This document shows positions 1 through 9,910 of a DNA stretch of 64,000 bases, in pieces (positions within the stretch are counted from its first letter, which is position 1; each line of letters starts with the position of its first letter). Origin of the DNA: Mycobacterium sp. DL (GTDB lineage Bacteria > Actinomycetota > Actinomycetes > Mycobacteriales > Mycobacteriaceae); the NCBI RefSeq assembly GCF_039729195.1, contig NZ_CP155796.1, positions 5,580,001 through 5,644,000 of the forward strand, written 5' to 3'. Both the position numbers and the translations under genes were made by a program. Below the pieces are notes generated by a model, which was not told where the DNA came from, did not search any database, and saw nothing but the letters and a program-made list of their open reading frames with translations.

Positions 1-914
1 CGGGCGTCGACGCCGGCGGCCGCCAACGCCGACCGGTACACGGCGGTCTGCGCTGTCACCGACGGGGTGGCGATGGTCGCCGTGCGGCCGTCCTGGTTGG
101 CGGCGGTGCCGCGGATCAGTGCCAGGATCCGGTCGCCGTCGCGCAACGCATCGGGCAGCCGTTTGAGTAGTACGACGACGCATCCCTCCGAGGACACAAA
201 GCCGTCCGCCGCGACATCGAACGCATGGCATTTTCCGGTGGGGGACAGCATGCCCTCCGCCGACCCCGCGACGAGCTTGCGCGGATCCAGGATCACGGCA
301 GCGCCCCCTGCCAGCGCGAGGTCGCTCTCTCCGTCGATCAGACTGTGACAGGCCAGATGTACCGCGGTCAGCCCGGACGAACACGCGGTGTCCACCGTCA
401 ATGCGGGACCGTGAAGCCCCAGGGCGTAGGCAATCCGCCCGGAGGCCAAACTGAAGCTGCTGCCCGTGAAGCCGTACGGCGCCTCGACAGCGTCCGCATC
501 TGCCGCCAGCAGTTGGTAGTCGCCGTGCGTCAGGCCGACAAAAACCCCGGTCAGCGAATCGAGCATCATCTCCCGGGTGAGGCCGGCGTGCTCGATAGCC
601 TCCCAGGAGGTCTCCAGCAGCAGCCTGTGCTGTGGATCGATCGCCGTCGCCTCGCGTTCGTTGATCCCGAAGAAGTCGGAATCGAAGCCTGCGACGTCGT
701 CGAGGAACCCACCCCACTTCGTCACCGACCGCCCGGGCACCCCCGGTTGGGGGTCGTAGTACTCGTCGGCGTCCCACCGGTCTGGCGGCACCTCGGTGAC
801 CAGATCGTCACCGCGCAGTAGGGCCTGCCACAACTGTTCGGGAGAGTCGATCCCCCCGGGAAGGCGACAGGCCATGCCGATGACGGCAGTCGAACCGACG
901 CTGACGTGATCCAC
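1..914 (-). CDS. Modular polyketide synthase, N-terminal ketosynthase (partial)
   Basis: The gene starts at a GTG (914) preceded by a GAGGG ribosome site and runs off the left edge; 304 codons are visible. It opens with [11 protein letters not shown] and continues through a full N-terminal beta-ketoacyl synthase half, with the nucleophile motif DTACSSGL (Cys about 178) and the KS signature [13 protein letters not shown]. The wording is close to mycobacterial Mas/Pks5-type synthases ([17 protein letters not shown]). It condenses acyl chains with malonyl or methylmalonyl units in the cytosol. The mbtH gene 142 bp upstream on the same strand suggests a mixed PKS/NRPS pathway, because MbtH proteins serve adenylation domains. 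Seen: the KS. Inferred: AT, KR, ACP or NRPS modules beyond the edge. The product is unknown. Confidence 0.9.
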   Translation of the reverse strand, partial: MDHVSVGSTAVIGMACRLPGGIDSPEQLWQALLRGDDLVTEVPPDRWDADEYYDPQPGVPGRSVTKWGGFLDDVAGFDSDFFGINEREATAIDPQHRLLLETSWEAIEHAGLTREMMLDSLTGVFVGLTHGDYQLLAADADAVEAPYGFTGSSFSLASGRIAYALGLHGPALTVDTACSSGLTAVHLACHSLIDGESDLALAGGAAVILDPRKLVAGSAEGMLSPTGKCHAFDVAADGFVSSEGCVVVLLKRLPDALRDGDRILALIRGTAANQDGRTATIATPSVTAQTAVYRSALAAAGVDA

Positions 915-1056
915 GATCGGTCACCCTCTTCCACTCGGTGATTCCGTGCGGGTGTCGGTCGGTGAAACCTGAAGTGGGCGTGCAACGATGCGCGTCCGCG
1001 GAAGTGCTCGATTCTCAAGCTCCATCCGCGCCCCCCAATCCCGTCGGCCGAGTCTC

Positions 1057-1278
1057 TTAGCCCTTGTTGTCTGCGAGCCTGTCGCGCAGCGTCTTTGGCC
1101 GGATGTCCGTCCAGTTCTGCTCGATGTAATCCAGGCAGGCGGCGCGGTCCGCCTCGCCGAAGACCACCCGCCAACCGGCCGGAACATCAGCGAAGGACGG
1201 CCACAGGCTGTGTTGCTCCTCGTCGTTCACCAGGACGAGGAAGGTGCCGGTTTCATCGTCGAACGGATTGACGCTCAT
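1057..1278 (-). CDS. MbtH family protein
   Basis: A 73-residue protein with the family layout: [20 protein letters not shown], then a Ser-Leu-Trp-Pro element, [13 protein letters not shown] and a Trp near the C-terminal helix ([18 protein letters not shown]). All three conserved tryptophans are present. MbtH proteins bind adenylation domains of non-ribosomal peptide synthetases and activate or stabilise them. The ATG start (1278) follows a GGAG at a good distance. It lies directly before the PKS start on the same strand, so an amino-acid-activating domain should be encoded farther left. Family assignment is firm; the partner enzyme is inferred. Confidence 0.93.
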   Translation of the reverse strand: MSVNPFDDETGTFLVLVNDEEQHSLWPSFADVPAGWRVVFGEADRAACLDYIEQNWTDIRPKTLRDRLADNKG

Positions 1279-1832
1279 CGCTGCTCCAGGCCGTCTACCG
1301 GATGGTGAATTGACGCGAACGTTACTGCAGGTCTGCCGAGCCGGTTCGAGGTTTCGGGAAATGGGGGAGATGTTCGCTAAGGCAGAGGGGGCGCGTGTAT
1401 TTGCGTCGTCAAGAACACTTGCGAGCCGGGTTTCACTCCTGCAGGTCCGGCCGTTGCTGGGGGTCTGCTGTGAGCTGCCCTCGCGCATTCGCGCACGCGA
1501 TCGGCGTGCATTTGCCAGGGCTGCCGCGGTGTGCAGTTTTCCGCGGCGCGGCGCGGTCGGCTGAAGGTGCCGTGCCGTGCTGGCCCGGCTTCTCCGCGGA
1601 GGGTGCCGGGACCCGTTTCCCAGTCCTTCCGCGAGGCAGGCAGAATCCGGATTTCGGGGGTTCGGCACACCTCGACGGTCTCGACACCGCCCCGACCCCC
1701 CGCGGCAGGTGTGTGCCGGCATGACCTTCGGCCGCGGCCTGACGTGCGCCTGCCAACCGAGGTCTCGCCGCGGCGCCCGGGTGGCTCGCCGACGATCCCA
1801 GCCACTACGGTCAGCAGCGCTGACGGCGCGGT
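1279..1832. other. Gene-free interval before mbtH
   Basis: About 550 bp with no credible reading frame; the open frames present have mycobacterially implausible Arg/Pro/Cys-rich compositions. It separates the methyltransferase stop from the mbtH start, so it should hold the promoter for mbtH-pks and the 3' end of the mmpL transcript. I could not pick out a convincing promoter or terminator. Confidence 0.5.
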
Positions 1833-2693
1833 TCAGAACGCAAAACGGAAGAGTCGATCGTAGTTTCGGATCATCGGGATGCCGTACTGGATCCGGTACA
1901 GCAAACGTGCTGTGGCGGTGGGGATCTTCTCGTAGCCCGCCATGATGGGGCTGTCGTCGATGAGATGCAGCCGGGAATCCCATTGCGGGATCTCCACGCC
2001 GTCGCCGGTGCCCCACTTGATGAGGCCGGAAGTGAAGACGGTGGACAGGCGCGGCCCCCACTTCGACAGCAGGTCCGCGAGCAGCTCTCCGGTGTCGAAT
2101 CGGTCCACCAATCTGTGGAGCAGCGCGGCTGTCTCGGCCGGGGTCAGGTACATCAACAGGCCTTCGGCGACGATGAGAACGGGACCGCCAATGGGTAGCT
2201 GATCGATCCAGCCGGGATCGGTCACCGAGGACCCGACCATCCGGTAGGTGTCTGATTCGGAGTACAGCCGGCGGCGCAGCGCGATGACGTTGGGCAGATC
2301 GACGTCGAACCACGGCGCGTTCTCCGTAGCGAGGCGGAAGGCGCGACTGTGTAATCCGCATCCCAGGTGGAGCACAACGGCGTCGGGATGGCGGTGTAGG
2401 TAATCGGTGATCAAGGTGTCGAATTGGGCGCTGCGCAACGCCACCATGAACTGGTTGATCTCCGGGCGAACCACTCGGTGAATCCGCTTGAAGTCGTATT
2501 CGATACGCGCCACGTCTCGCGCGGCGAACTGGTCGCCGAGGATCGGTTGGGGTAATCGACTCTCGCAAGCCCGTAGGTAGAGCAGACACAGGTTCGTCCA
2601 CTCCACGGATTTCCACCGCACGCCGGTGAAGTCCACCTTCTCGCCCCGACCGCTCACCGGGTCGACCGGCCGCTGTGCTCCGGTGTCCGTCAC
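1833..2693 (-). CDS. S-adenosylmethionine-dependent O-methyltransferase, LCM/TcmP type
   Basis: A 286-residue protein of the leucine carboxyl methyltransferase/TcmP superfamily. The SAM motif [15 protein letters not shown] sits near residue 107, followed by [14 protein letters not shown] (acidic ribose-binding residue) and [15 protein letters not shown], the usual motif 4 of this family. Members methylate hydroxyl or carboxyl groups of polyketides and small peptides. The GTG start (2693) is preceded by GAGGAG. It lies 29 bp after mmpL on the same strand and upstream of mbtH-pks, so it probably tailors the product of that locus before export. The substrate is not readable from sequence. Confidence 0.85.
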   Translation of the reverse strand: MTDTGAQRPVDPVSGRGEKVDFTGVRWKSVEWTNLCLLYLRACESRLPQPILGDQFAARDVARIEYDFKRIHRVVRPEINQFMVALRSAQFDTLITDYLHRHPDAVVLHLGCGLHSRAFRLATENAPWFDVDLPNVIALRRRLYSESDTYRMVGSSVTDPGWIDQLPIGGPVLIVAEGLLMYLTPAETAALLHRLVDRFDTGELLADLLSKWGPRLSTVFTSGLIKWGTGDGVEIPQWDSRLHLIDDSPIMAGYEKIPTATARLLYRIQYGIPMIRNYDRLFRFAF

Positions 2694-2722
2694 GACGTCT
2701 CCTCACCGACTACCAATGTCAT

Positions 2723-5700
2723 TCATCCCACCGCGTGCGCCGGTAGTTGCTCTGCAGGTTCCACCGACGGTGGCGGATGTGGCCGCCATTTCGACGGCCA
2801 CCAGTTGGCTCGCCCGACCAGAACTGCAGTCGCCGGGACCGTCACGGTGCGAACCAGGAAGGTGTCGAGCAGGATTCCGATCCCGACTACGAAACCCGCC
2901 TGGACGTTGGTGGTGATGCTGGAGAACAGCAGACCGAACATCGAGGCGGCGAAGATCAGGCCCGCAGCTGTGATCACACCACCTGTCGAGCCCACGGTCC
3001 GGATCACACCGGAACGGATTCCACGCGGAGATTCGTCACGAATGCGGGAGATGAGCAGCATGTTGTAGTCCGCACCCATGGCGACCAAGATGATGAAGGC
3101 AAGCCCCGGCACGCTCCAGTGCAATTCCTGGCCGAGGATGAACTGGAAGACGATCACGCCGATGCCGAGTGCTCCCAGATAGGACACGATCACCGAGGCG
3201 ATCAGGTAGAGCGGTGCGACGATTGCACGCAGCAGAGCGATCAGAATGAGAAGGACGACGATCACGGTCAACCCGATGATGAACCGGATGTCGTGGTTGT
3301 AGTAGTCACGCGCGTCGCGCAGGGTCGCCGAATAGCCCGTCATCGCCACCGTGGCATCGGCCAGCACGGTATTCGGTCGCGCACCCTCCGCGGTATCGGT
3401 GATCGAGTTGATCTGATCCATTGCGGCGGTGCTGAAGGGGTTCAGTTCTGTCTGTATCAAGTAGCGTGCGACTCGGCCATCAGTGGAGATGAAAAACGAT
3501 GCGGCCTCTTTGAAGTCGTCCGACGTCAACACCTGTGGAGGAATGTAGAAGCCCGCCATCGACGGACTCGCGGCGTCGTTCTTCATGCCCAGCAGAAACT
3601 CCGAGGCATCGCCGAGGTCCGCGCCCATCCGCTTCGTCTGGTCCACCAGTTGCTGCACACCATCGGCGACCTGCCGACCGCCGTCGGCGAGGGTGTCGAG
3701 ACCTTCCTGCATACCGCCGAACGGCGACTGCCCACCGCCTCCGCCGCCGGCCCCCAACGGGCCCAGGGAGCCCATGGACCCGGTGAGTGACGTCATCAAT
3801 TGAGTCAGCTTCGTCACCGTCTGCGACAGGGTCGACAGCGGTCCGGTCGACTGCAGTTCGTCGGCGGCTTTCTGGAGGGTGCCGTCGTTGCGGGCGGTCT
3901 GCAGCAGACGGAACTGGTCGCGCGCTGCGACGCACAGCGGATTGCCGGTGCAGTACGGGCTGCCGTCGAGTGCGATCACCACGGGGTCGACCCATTCCAG
4001 ATTCTTCGCCATGTCGCCGAATGTCGCCTGCAGCGTGTCGCCCAGCGACCGCATGCCGCCGACAAGGCGTTCGGCGTCGCCCATCTGGCCGAACGTCGTA
4101 CCTGCGCCGAACTGGCCCTGAATCGACTGGAATGTGTTGATGAGGCCGCTGAGGCCGCTCATCAACGTGGTGATCTGGTCGCGAAGGGTATTGATTCCCT
4201 CGGCCAACTGATCGGACCCCGAGGCCAGTCGGTCGAGATCTGCGCTTCGGTCTTGAATCAGAATGGATGCGTCGTCCAACCGCTGGCCGATCTCGCCGGC
4301 CTGACGTGTCGTGCTCGCGGCTTCCAGCGGCTCTCCATTGGGCCGGGTGACTCCGCGCACCGCCGCGATACCGGGCAACTGGCTGATTCGCTGAGTCATC
4401 TGCTCCATGTCGGCGAGCGCCTGCGGTGTCCGTAGATCGTGCGGAGACTGAATCAACAGGTACTGGGGGATCATCGAACTCAGATCAAAATGTCGATCCA
4501 TCGCCGCATACCCGACGGAGCTCTCGACGGAACTCGGCAATGCCTTGCGGTCGTCGTAGTTGTAGCGAACCGCCCCTAGGCAGCCGGCGAGGATCGCCAG
4601 CACCAGCAAGCTGGCGACCAGGTTGGCCGTGGGCCGGCGGACGATCCGGATGCCGGCCCGCCGCCAGAATCGTGTGGTGAGGTCGCGTCGGGGCTTGATC
4701 CATCGGCGGCGTCCGGTGAGCACGATGATGGCGGGCAGCAGGGTCACCGCCGCGAGGAACGCCACCCCGATCCCGATGGACAGCGCGGGTCCGGTAGTCG
4801 AGAACAGATCAAGCTTGGTGAAGCTCATCCCGAGAAACGTGAGGCCCACCGTCCCTGCGGATGCGGCGATGACCTTGCCGATGGAACTCAGAGCGCTCTT
4901 CAACGCCTGATCGGAGTCCGCGCCGAGTCGCAGAAAATCGTGATATCGGCTGATGAGGAAGACCGCGTAATCGGTTCCCGCGCCTGCGATCATCCCACTG
5001 AGGAAGACGATCGTTTGGGTCGACACCGACAGCCCCAGCCCGGCCACTCCGGCCAGGACGGTCTGGGCGATCGTCAGGGAGAAGCCGATCATGATCAGCG
5101 GTAGCAGCATCGTGACCGGGTTTCGATAAATGATCAGGAGGATTACGAGCAGCAGCACGATGATCGCGGCCTCGATGCGAACCTGATCCCGTTCACTGAC
5201 GTCGATGAAATCCGCCACGGTGGCGGCTGTTCCGGTCAGGTTCGCCGTCAGGGAGGTCCCATCCACCGCCTGTTCCACGATGCCGGAGACCCGGGTGTAC
5301 GCATCGAGGGATTCCTGCGAGCCCCAGTCCCCTGCCAGGCCCACCGGCAGGATCCATGCTTTGCCGTCCTCGCTACTGAGCGTCTCGCGCAATGCCGGTG
5401 TGGATACGAAATCCTGCAACATCACTACGTCGTGGACAGATCGGTCCAGCCGATTGACGAGAGTTCGGTAGACCTCCTCATCGGCCGGTCCCAGCCCTTC
5501 CTCGTTGGTCAGCAGAACCAGCAGGACGTTGTCCTGGGAACCACCTGACTCGGGAAACGCCTCCGCCATATCCCGATTCGCGATCATCGCCGGGGCGCTC
5601 GCCGGCAGCGGGGAGGCGGGCTGCTTCTGAATTACCTCGGGCAGGGTCGGGAGCAACGTCGGGAGGACAACGGCGAGCGCGATCCAGAATCCGATCACCG

Positions 5701-5803
5701 CCCACGGCCACCGCACGATGATGTCGGCCAGTCGGGGGAAGACACCTCTGAGGGATCGTGCGCTACCCGACGCGTCCGTCCGGGGTGACACCGGTGCCTT
5801 CAT
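2723..5803 (-). CDS. MmpL/RND family lipid transporter
   Basis: A protein of about 1026 residues with the MmpL architecture: one N-terminal membrane helix, a periplasmic porter domain, five helices, a second very large periplasmic domain, and a final helix bundle. The proton-relay Asp-Tyr pairs are visible in [14 protein letters not shown] and [15 protein letters not shown]. The second periplasmic domain carries helical, Gln/Ala-rich stretches and a Gly-rich loop ([16 protein letters not shown]), as in MmpL4/5/10-type proteins. Such proteins export complex lipids or lipopeptides across the inner membrane using the proton gradient. I chose ATG 5803 ([10 protein letters not shown]); an in-frame start 96 bp upstream is possible and neither has a strong ribosome site. 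It heads the methyltransferase transcript and probably exports the product of the adjacent PKS. Confidence 0.9.
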   Translation of the reverse strand: MKAPVSPRTDASGSARSLRGVFPRLADIIVRWPWAVIGFWIALAVVLPTLLPTLPEVIQKQPASPLPASAPAMIANRDMAEAFPESGGSQDNVLLVLLTNEEGLGPADEEVYRTLVNRLDRSVHDVVMLQDFVSTPALRETLSSEDGKAWILPVGLAGDWGSQESLDAYTRVSGIVEQAVDGTSLTANLTGTAATVADFIDVSERDQVRIEAAIIVLLLVILLIIYRNPVTMLLPLIMIGFSLTIAQTVLAGVAGLGLSVSTQTIVFLSGMIAGAGTDYAVFLISRYHDFLRLGADSDQALKSALSSIGKVIAASAGTVGLTFLGMSFTKLDLFSTTGPALSIGIGVAFLAAVTLLPAIIVLTGRRRWIKPRRDLTTRFWRRAGIRIVRRPTANLVASLLVLAILAGCLGAVRYNYDDRKALPSSVESSVGYAAMDRHFDLSSMIPQYLLIQSPHDLRTPQALADMEQMTQRISQLPGIAAVRGVTRPNGEPLEAASTTRQAGEIGQRLDDASILIQDRSADLDRLASGSDQLAEGINTLRDQITTLMSGLSGLINTFQSIQGQFGAGTTFGQMGDAERLVGGMRSLGDTLQATFGDMAKNLEWVDPVVIALDGSPYCTGNPLCVAARDQFRLLQTARNDGTLQKAADELQSTGPLSTLSQTVTKLTQLMTSLTGSMGSLGPLGAGGGGGGQSPFGGMQEGLDTLADGGRQVADGVQQLVDQTKRMGADLGDASEFLLGMKNDAASPSMAGFYIPPQVLTSDDFKEAASFFISTDGRVARYLIQTELNPFSTAAMDQINSITDTAEGARPNTVLADATVAMTGYSATLRDARDYYNHDIRFIIGLTVIVVLLILIALLRAIVAPLYLIASVIVSYLGALGIGVIVFQFILGQELHWSVPGLAFIILVAMGADYNMLLISRIRDESPRGIRSGVIRTVGSTGGVITAAGLIFAASMFGLLFSSITTNVQAGFVVGIGILLDTFLVRTVTVPATAVLVGRANWWPSKWRPHPPPSVEPAEQLPAHAVG

Positions 5804-6284
5804 CGGCCAACGCATTAATGATCCGAGCGGTGATTCGAGCCGGAGCCATCTGCGCTCTGGCTGACGGCCCGCGGCGTCGACGCGTGCCTGCAGTCGCACG
5901 CTGCTGCGAGGACAGCAACAGGGCTTCCCCGGAACTCACCCACGGTCCTCGTCCCTCCTCCGCAAGGTAGGGCAAAGGACTCGGTTGAATATGGATGCGA
6001 GAGAACGGATTTCCCTCATCCGACACCCATTGTCCATCATTTGGGTCGCATTCAGCTGGGACGTGCCTAAGTGTGCAGCTAGCCTAGCCGCATCTTTTGA
6101 CGGAGGTGTCAAGAATATCGGTTTTGGGGTACGGTTCTTGCGCGGTCGGGATGCCGCCGCGTCTGATTGCCAGAGCTTTGGGGTGGGAGCGGTGAGCAGA
6201 TTGCCACAAGGTCGATGCACAAGCGCTCCGCACCCGCTGACGCTCGGCAGTGTCGGTGCGACCTTCCGTGGACGGTGACCGGAT
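5804..6284. promoter_or_regulatory. Divergent intergenic region, mmpL / DUF2505 gene
   Basis: About 480 bp without a gene, lying between divergently read genes. At 6097-6112 there is an inverted repeat TTGAC-N6-GTCAA; read on the minus strand it gives a consensus-like TTGACA (6107-6112), with TAGGCT about 20 bp downstream as a possible -10. That spacing is longer than ideal, so this is only a candidate promoter for mmpL. Nothing else clear was seen. Confidence 0.35.
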
Positions 6285-6788
6285 ATGTCGCGATCCGTCG
6301 ACTTCTCCGTCGAATCCCCGGCCAGCGTCGAGCAGATTCATTGGGCGTTCTCCGAGGAGGATTACTGGCTGGCCCGGATGTCGGCTGCCGGCGGCTTCGG
6401 CAGGCTCGACACCCTGGCTGTGGAATCCGATGGCTCGGTGACCGTGGCCATCGTTCACGACCTGCACCCCGACGGGTTACCCGGGCCGATCGCGGCGTTC
6501 TTCCCACGCAATTGGCGCGTCGTGCAGGACGAGAAGTGGAGTCCGGCCGACGGCGGCAGGGTGTGCGGGGAGGTGAGCATCGCGACTCACGGAGCGCCGG
6601 GATCTGGGCGCGGTACAGCGGTATTGGCGCCTGCCCGGCAGGGCTCGTGTCTGAAGTGCTCGGCGACTGTGGAGTTCAAGGTCCCCTTGGTCGGCGGCAA
6701 GATCGAGAGCCTGATCGGACGTCTACTGGTTCCCCAGTTCTCCGCCGTTCAGCGTTTCACCGCGGAGTGGATCAACAAGAACACCTGA
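6285..6788 (+). CDS. DUF2505 domain protein
   Basis: A 167-residue soluble protein that matches the mycobacterial DUF2505 family as I remember it: an N-terminal SRSVDFSVESPASVEQIHWAF, a central FFPRNWRVVQDEKW, and a C-terminal FKVPLVGGKIESLIGRLLV. The shape is that of a lipid or small-molecule binding SRPBCC-like fold (beta strands, then a long C-terminal helix), but the ligand is unknown. The ATG start has only a weak GGA upstream. It is transcribed divergently from mmpL and converges on the TetR gene; no operon partner. Confidence 0.75.
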   Translation: MSRSVDFSVESPASVEQIHWAFSEEDYWLARMSAAGGFGRLDTLAVESDGSVTVAIVHDLHPDGLPGPIAAFFPRNWRVVQDEKWSPADGGRVCGEVSIATHGAPGSGRGTAVLAPARQGSCLKCSATVEFKVPLVGGKIESLIGRLLVPQFSAVQRFTAEWINKNT

Positions 6789-6926
6789 ACGGTGTCGTCG
6801 TGTATCAGAACAGCGTCCTGCCAGACGTCGTCGACCTCGTGCCGCCGGGAGGTGTGGTGCACAGCCATACGGCAGAGGTTTCCACGGTGTGTCCACTGCG
6901 GGAACCGGTTTCGCTGCGCGCGACGA

Positions 6927-7544
6927 TCAGGCCCGGGCGCGCAGGGCGCGGTAGGCCGCGGCGCCGACGATCGGTGCCAGGGTCTCGGAGTCCCATGACC
7001 GTGTGTCATCGAGCATCATGCGGACCGCGGTCTCGCAGATCCCGAGGAACACCTCGGTGAGCACTGGCGCCACGTCGTCGAGATCGGCGACCTGCCAGCG
7101 TTCGAACAGCGGCCGCATCACCACCGCCACCTGATCGGCGATCTGCCCCCGTCCGTGCGTAATCGCCTCTACCAGTATCGGATCGGGGTCGCTGGCGTAG
7201 ATGATGCGCCATGATCCGGGGCGGCTGCGCACATCGTCGAGCAGGGACCGGAAGCCGTCGACGAACATCTGCTCCACCGAACCTGTCTTCAGCGGCGGCA
7301 GGATCGCGAGCAGGCGTGCGAGCGCCACGTCGGTCTCACGGTCCAACAATGCGGCGAGGATCTCGCCCCGCCCGGGATAACAGTCGTAGACGACCGGGCG
7401 GCTCACCCCCAGGTGATTCGAGATCGCCGCGATGGTGACGGCGGCCAGTCCGTATTCCGCGGCGATGTCGAGCGCAGCGTCGAGCACCTGCGGCCGGCGT
7501 CGGTCCGGGCCGAGGTGGCGGGCTCTGGCGGACGACCGATTCAT
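6927..7544 (-). CDS. TetR family transcriptional regulator
   Basis: A 205-residue protein with an N-terminal TetR helix-turn-helix: VLDAALDIAAEYGLAAVTI, then ISNHLGVSRPVVYDCYPGR (about residues 50-70), in which Tyr-Asp-Cys-Tyr replaces the more usual Tyr-Tyr-His-Phe. The remainder is the all-helical ligand and dimer domain. Its ATG overlaps the stop of the DUF2236 gene (ATGA), so the two are translationally coupled and probably form one regulon. A promoter with two 15-bp operator-like repeats lies directly in front of the DUF2236 gene, making autorepression the simplest reading. Confidence 0.88.
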   Translation of the reverse strand: MNRSSARARHLGPDRRRPQVLDAALDIAAEYGLAAVTIAAISNHLGVSRPVVYDCYPGRGEILAALLDRETDVALARLLAILPPLKTGSVEQMFVDGFRSLLDDVRSRPGSWRIIYASDPDPILVEAITHGRGQIADQVAVVMRPLFERWQVADLDDVAPVLTEVFLGICETAVRMMLDDTRSWDSETLAPIVGAAAYRALRARA

Positions 7545-8614
7545 CCGACCGTGCCGAGGATCGCCTGTGATTCGATGAGGCCTTCGTCGCTGGGGGCGAG
7601 GTGCTGGCCGAACACCCGCTCTTTCTGGCGCTGCCGGAGCTCGGGGTGGGCCTGCCGGGGTGCGTCGTAGCCGAACCGCGCCTGCGCCTGCTGCGGTGTG
7701 GTGGTGACGGGGTCCGTCGGCGGCACGGAGAGCAGCACGCGTGCGGCCACCTCGACGGTGCTGGGGGAGAGCACCTTGAGCAGACCCAGCTGCAGCCTCG
7801 TGCTCTTGCCGACCGTCCAGAAACCCGCGCGCAGAACGGGTCTGCTGAGTGCGTCCAGAGTGCGCGAGGTGCCCAGGCCGGACATCTCGCGCATCCACCG
7901 CGGCATGGTCGCCAGGGTGCCACGGCGGAGGAAGGCGGTGATGACCAAGGTCGCGGGACGCATCAACAGCGGCATCTCCGGCAGCATGACCTCGGCGCGC
8001 AGCAAGTGGGTCATCGCCTGCCTGGCGATGTCGGAGCCGATCAGCTGCGGTCGCATCCGGTCGAAATAGTCCTGCACGCCCTGGCGGGTTCGCGGGACGT
8101 CCGCGGGGTCGCAGGTCTGCAGTTCGGCCGCCAGCCGGCAATCGGCCCAGTACTGCGCTTCCTCCTCGTCGGACAGGCGACCGGGACCGTAGCGCTCGTA
8201 GGCCTTGAGGATCGAGTGCCAGGCGGTCAGGTGTATCCACAGCTGTGAGTCCGGGTCGTTGGCGTCGTAGCGTCTGCCCGTCACCGGATCGTCACCGACC
8301 GCCTTGGAATGGATCTTGACCAGCACGTCGGCGGCTTTGGTGGTCGAGCGGCTGTCGTCGAACGCCACCATGGCGAAATACCGCAGGGTGCGGTCGTAGC
8401 GGGTGCGCGGCCGGCGGTAGATGTCGTGGGTCTTGTCGACGGCGGCCACCAACGCCGGGTCGAGTTCCTCGATGACCACCGCTCGCTGGAATCCGATGGA
8501 CAGCGATGTCGGGTAGCTCCACACCTTCCAGGTGACGGAGCCGGGGCCGAAGAATCCGTAGTCCTCGGCAGGGGCCGGCTTGGGAAGTGACAGCAATCTG
8601 CTGATGGTGCTCAT
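7541..8614 (-). CDS. DUF2236 (mpaB/latex-clearing-like) oxygenase family protein
   Basis: A 357-residue protein of the DUF2236 family, which includes mycophenolic-acid MpaB and the haem rubber oxygenase Lcp. Visible are the family features YGFFGPGSVTWKVWSYPTSL at the N-terminus, a conserved Arg-rich segment RTRYDRTLRYFAMVAFDD, and the WIHLTAWHSILKAYERYG block with His/Trp typical of the catalytic core. Members are b-haem oxygenases or have unknown activity; the substrate here cannot be read. The ATG start (8614) has a strong GGAGG. The gene overlaps the TetR gene by 4 bp and is preceded by a sigma-A-type promoter with overlapping operators, so it is probably induced by a hydrophobic effector. 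Confidence 0.82.
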   Translation of the reverse strand: MSTISRLLSLPKPAPAEDYGFFGPGSVTWKVWSYPTSLSIGFQRAVVIEELDPALVAAVDKTHDIYRRPRTRYDRTLRYFAMVAFDDSRSTTKAADVLVKIHSKAVGDDPVTGRRYDANDPDSQLWIHLTAWHSILKAYERYGPGRLSDEEEAQYWADCRLAAELQTCDPADVPRTRQGVQDYFDRMRPQLIGSDIARQAMTHLLRAEVMLPEMPLLMRPATLVITAFLRRGTLATMPRWMREMSGLGTSRTLDALSRPVLRAGFWTVGKSTRLQLGLLKVLSPSTVEVAARVLLSVPPTDPVTTTPQQAQARFGYDAPRQAHPELRQRQKERVFGQHLAPSDEGLIESQAILGTVG

Positions 8615-8633
8615 AGGTGCCTCCTGCATAGTT

Positions 8634-8668
8634 CCTACACGCTGTAGGAAATTGCTACATGGCGTAGG
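8634..8668 (-). promoter_or_regulatory. Tandem operator for the TetR/DUF2236 operon
   Basis: Two 15-bp inverted repeats with a 20-bp period: CCTACA-CGC-TGTAGG (8634-8648, perfect 6-bp arms) and GCTACA-TGG-CGTAGG (8654-8668, near-perfect). The second covers the expected transcription start. One-turn-plus spacing of two palindromes suits two TetR dimers on a single operator region. Confidence 0.7.
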
Positions 8669-8697
8669 ATTCTGGACGGATAACGGCCTGGCGTCAA
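8669..8697 (-). promoter_or_regulatory. Promoter of the DUF2236-TetR operon
   Basis: On the minus strand TTGACG (8692-8697) is followed by exactly 17 bp and CAGAAT (8669-8674), a good mycobacterial sigma-A pair. The predicted start near 8662 falls inside the downstream operator, the classical place for a repressor. Confidence 0.6.
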
Positions 8698-8767
8698 GGG
8701 CCGAGCCGGATCGGACGGCGCGACGCGTCGTGGCGGCCGGCGTTGAGCGTGGCTACGTTGGAGACCA

Positions 8768-9859
8768 ATGAGGTATCGAGGTCGACGACAGATGGCGTGG
8801 GCTGTTGCGGCCGTGGTGACTCTGATGGCCGCCGGATGCTCGTCCGGCGATCCAGCTTCACCCGATGTGCAGAGCGCTGCGGTCAGCACGCAGGACGTCG
8901 CCACCGGACTCGATGTGCCGTGGGGAATCTCGTTCCTTCCCGATGGAACCGCATTGATCGCCGAGCGCGACACCGGGGTCATCACCCACCTGACGGCACC
9001 CGGTCAGCTGCGTGAGGTGGGCGGTGTCGCCGGCGTGGCGCCTCGCGGGGAAGCGGGACTGCTCGGTGTCGCTGTATCGCCGAACTTCGCGCAGGACCAG
9101 ACGGTGTTCGCCTTCCTCACCACCGACGCCGACAACCGCGTCGTGGCCACCCGCTTCGACGGAGACACGCTCACCGATCAGCGACCGATCCTGACCGGCA
9201 TTCCCGCCGCGGCGATCCACGATGGCGGGCGCATCCTCTTCGGCCCCGACGGAAAGTTGTACGTCACCACCGGCGACGCCGGGAATTCCGGCCTGGCGCA
9301 GGACAAGTCGTCCCTGGGCGGCAAGATCTTGCGCATCGATCCCGACGGCGCCATCCCGGCAGACAATCCTGATCCGGCATCGCCGGTCTGGTCGTACGGA
9401 CACCGCAACGTGCAGGGTCTCGCATGGGACGGGCAGGGCCGCGCCTGGGCCACCGAGTACGGCGCGAGCACCTGGGACGAAGTCAACCTGATCGAACCGG
9501 ACGGTAACTACGGCTGGCCCGAAGCCGAGGGGCAGGCCGGTATCCCCGGTCTGATCGATCCGCAGGTGCAGTGGAGAACCAGTGATGCGTCGCCGTCGGG
9601 AATGGCCTACGCCGACGGCTCGCTGTGGGTGGCGGGGTTGCGCGGCGAGCGTCTGTGGCAGCTACCCGTCGGCGCGGACGGGCAGCTCGGCGAGCCCGTC
9701 GCCCACTTCGTGGAGGACTTCGGCCGCTTGCGGACGGTCGCTGCGGCACCGGACGGGGCACTGTGGTTCACGACCAGCAACCGGGACGGTCGCGGCGACC
9801 CGCGCGACGGGGACGACCGGGTGATCAGTGTCCGGCCCGAGACCCTGACCGGCGGGTGA
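8768..9859 (+). CDS. PQQ-type sugar (glucose/sorbosone) dehydrogenase, lipoprotein
   Basis: A 363-residue lipoprotein. The signal peptide ends in a lipobox MAAGC (Cys about 24), so it is anchored outside the membrane. The rest is a six-bladed beta-propeller of the GSDH family: VPWGISFLPDGTALIAERD, GEAGLLGVAVSPNF, GGRILFGPDGKLYVTTGD, GKILRIDPDG, YGHRNVQGLAWD, GASTWDEVNLI and GNYGWP are the standard blade motifs, including the His and Arg of the YGHRN element that line the PQQ site. It probably oxidises sugars extracytoplasmically if PQQ is available; whether the host makes PQQ cannot be seen. It is a single gene facing away from the DUF2236 operon. Confidence 0.88.
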   Translation: MRYRGRRQMAWAVAAVVTLMAAGCSSGDPASPDVQSAAVSTQDVATGLDVPWGISFLPDGTALIAERDTGVITHLTAPGQLREVGGVAGVAPRGEAGLLGVAVSPNFAQDQTVFAFLTTDADNRVVATRFDGDTLTDQRPILTGIPAAAIHDGGRILFGPDGKLYVTTGDAGNSGLAQDKSSLGGKILRIDPDGAIPADNPDPASPVWSYGHRNVQGLAWDGQGRAWATEYGASTWDEVNLIEPDGNYGWPEAEGQAGIPGLIDPQVQWRTSDASPSGMAYADGSLWVAGLRGERLWQLPVGADGQLGEPVAHFVEDFGRLRTVAAAPDGALWFTTSNRDGRGDPRDGDDRVISVRPETLTGG

Positions 9860-9910
9860 CGACACCGTACTCGCGCCCGGCTGTCACCGCTCGGAGGTAG
9901 CGTCCCCTCC

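Noticed and set aside
1279..2706. Open frame joining the mbtH frame to the region upstream
   Set aside because: Only the last 73 codons are MbtH; the upstream part is out of frame with the methyltransferase and Arg-rich.
6749..7009. Short minus-strand frame containing CRMAVHHTSRRHEVDDVW
   Set aside because: Overlaps two better supported genes and has no family match I can name.
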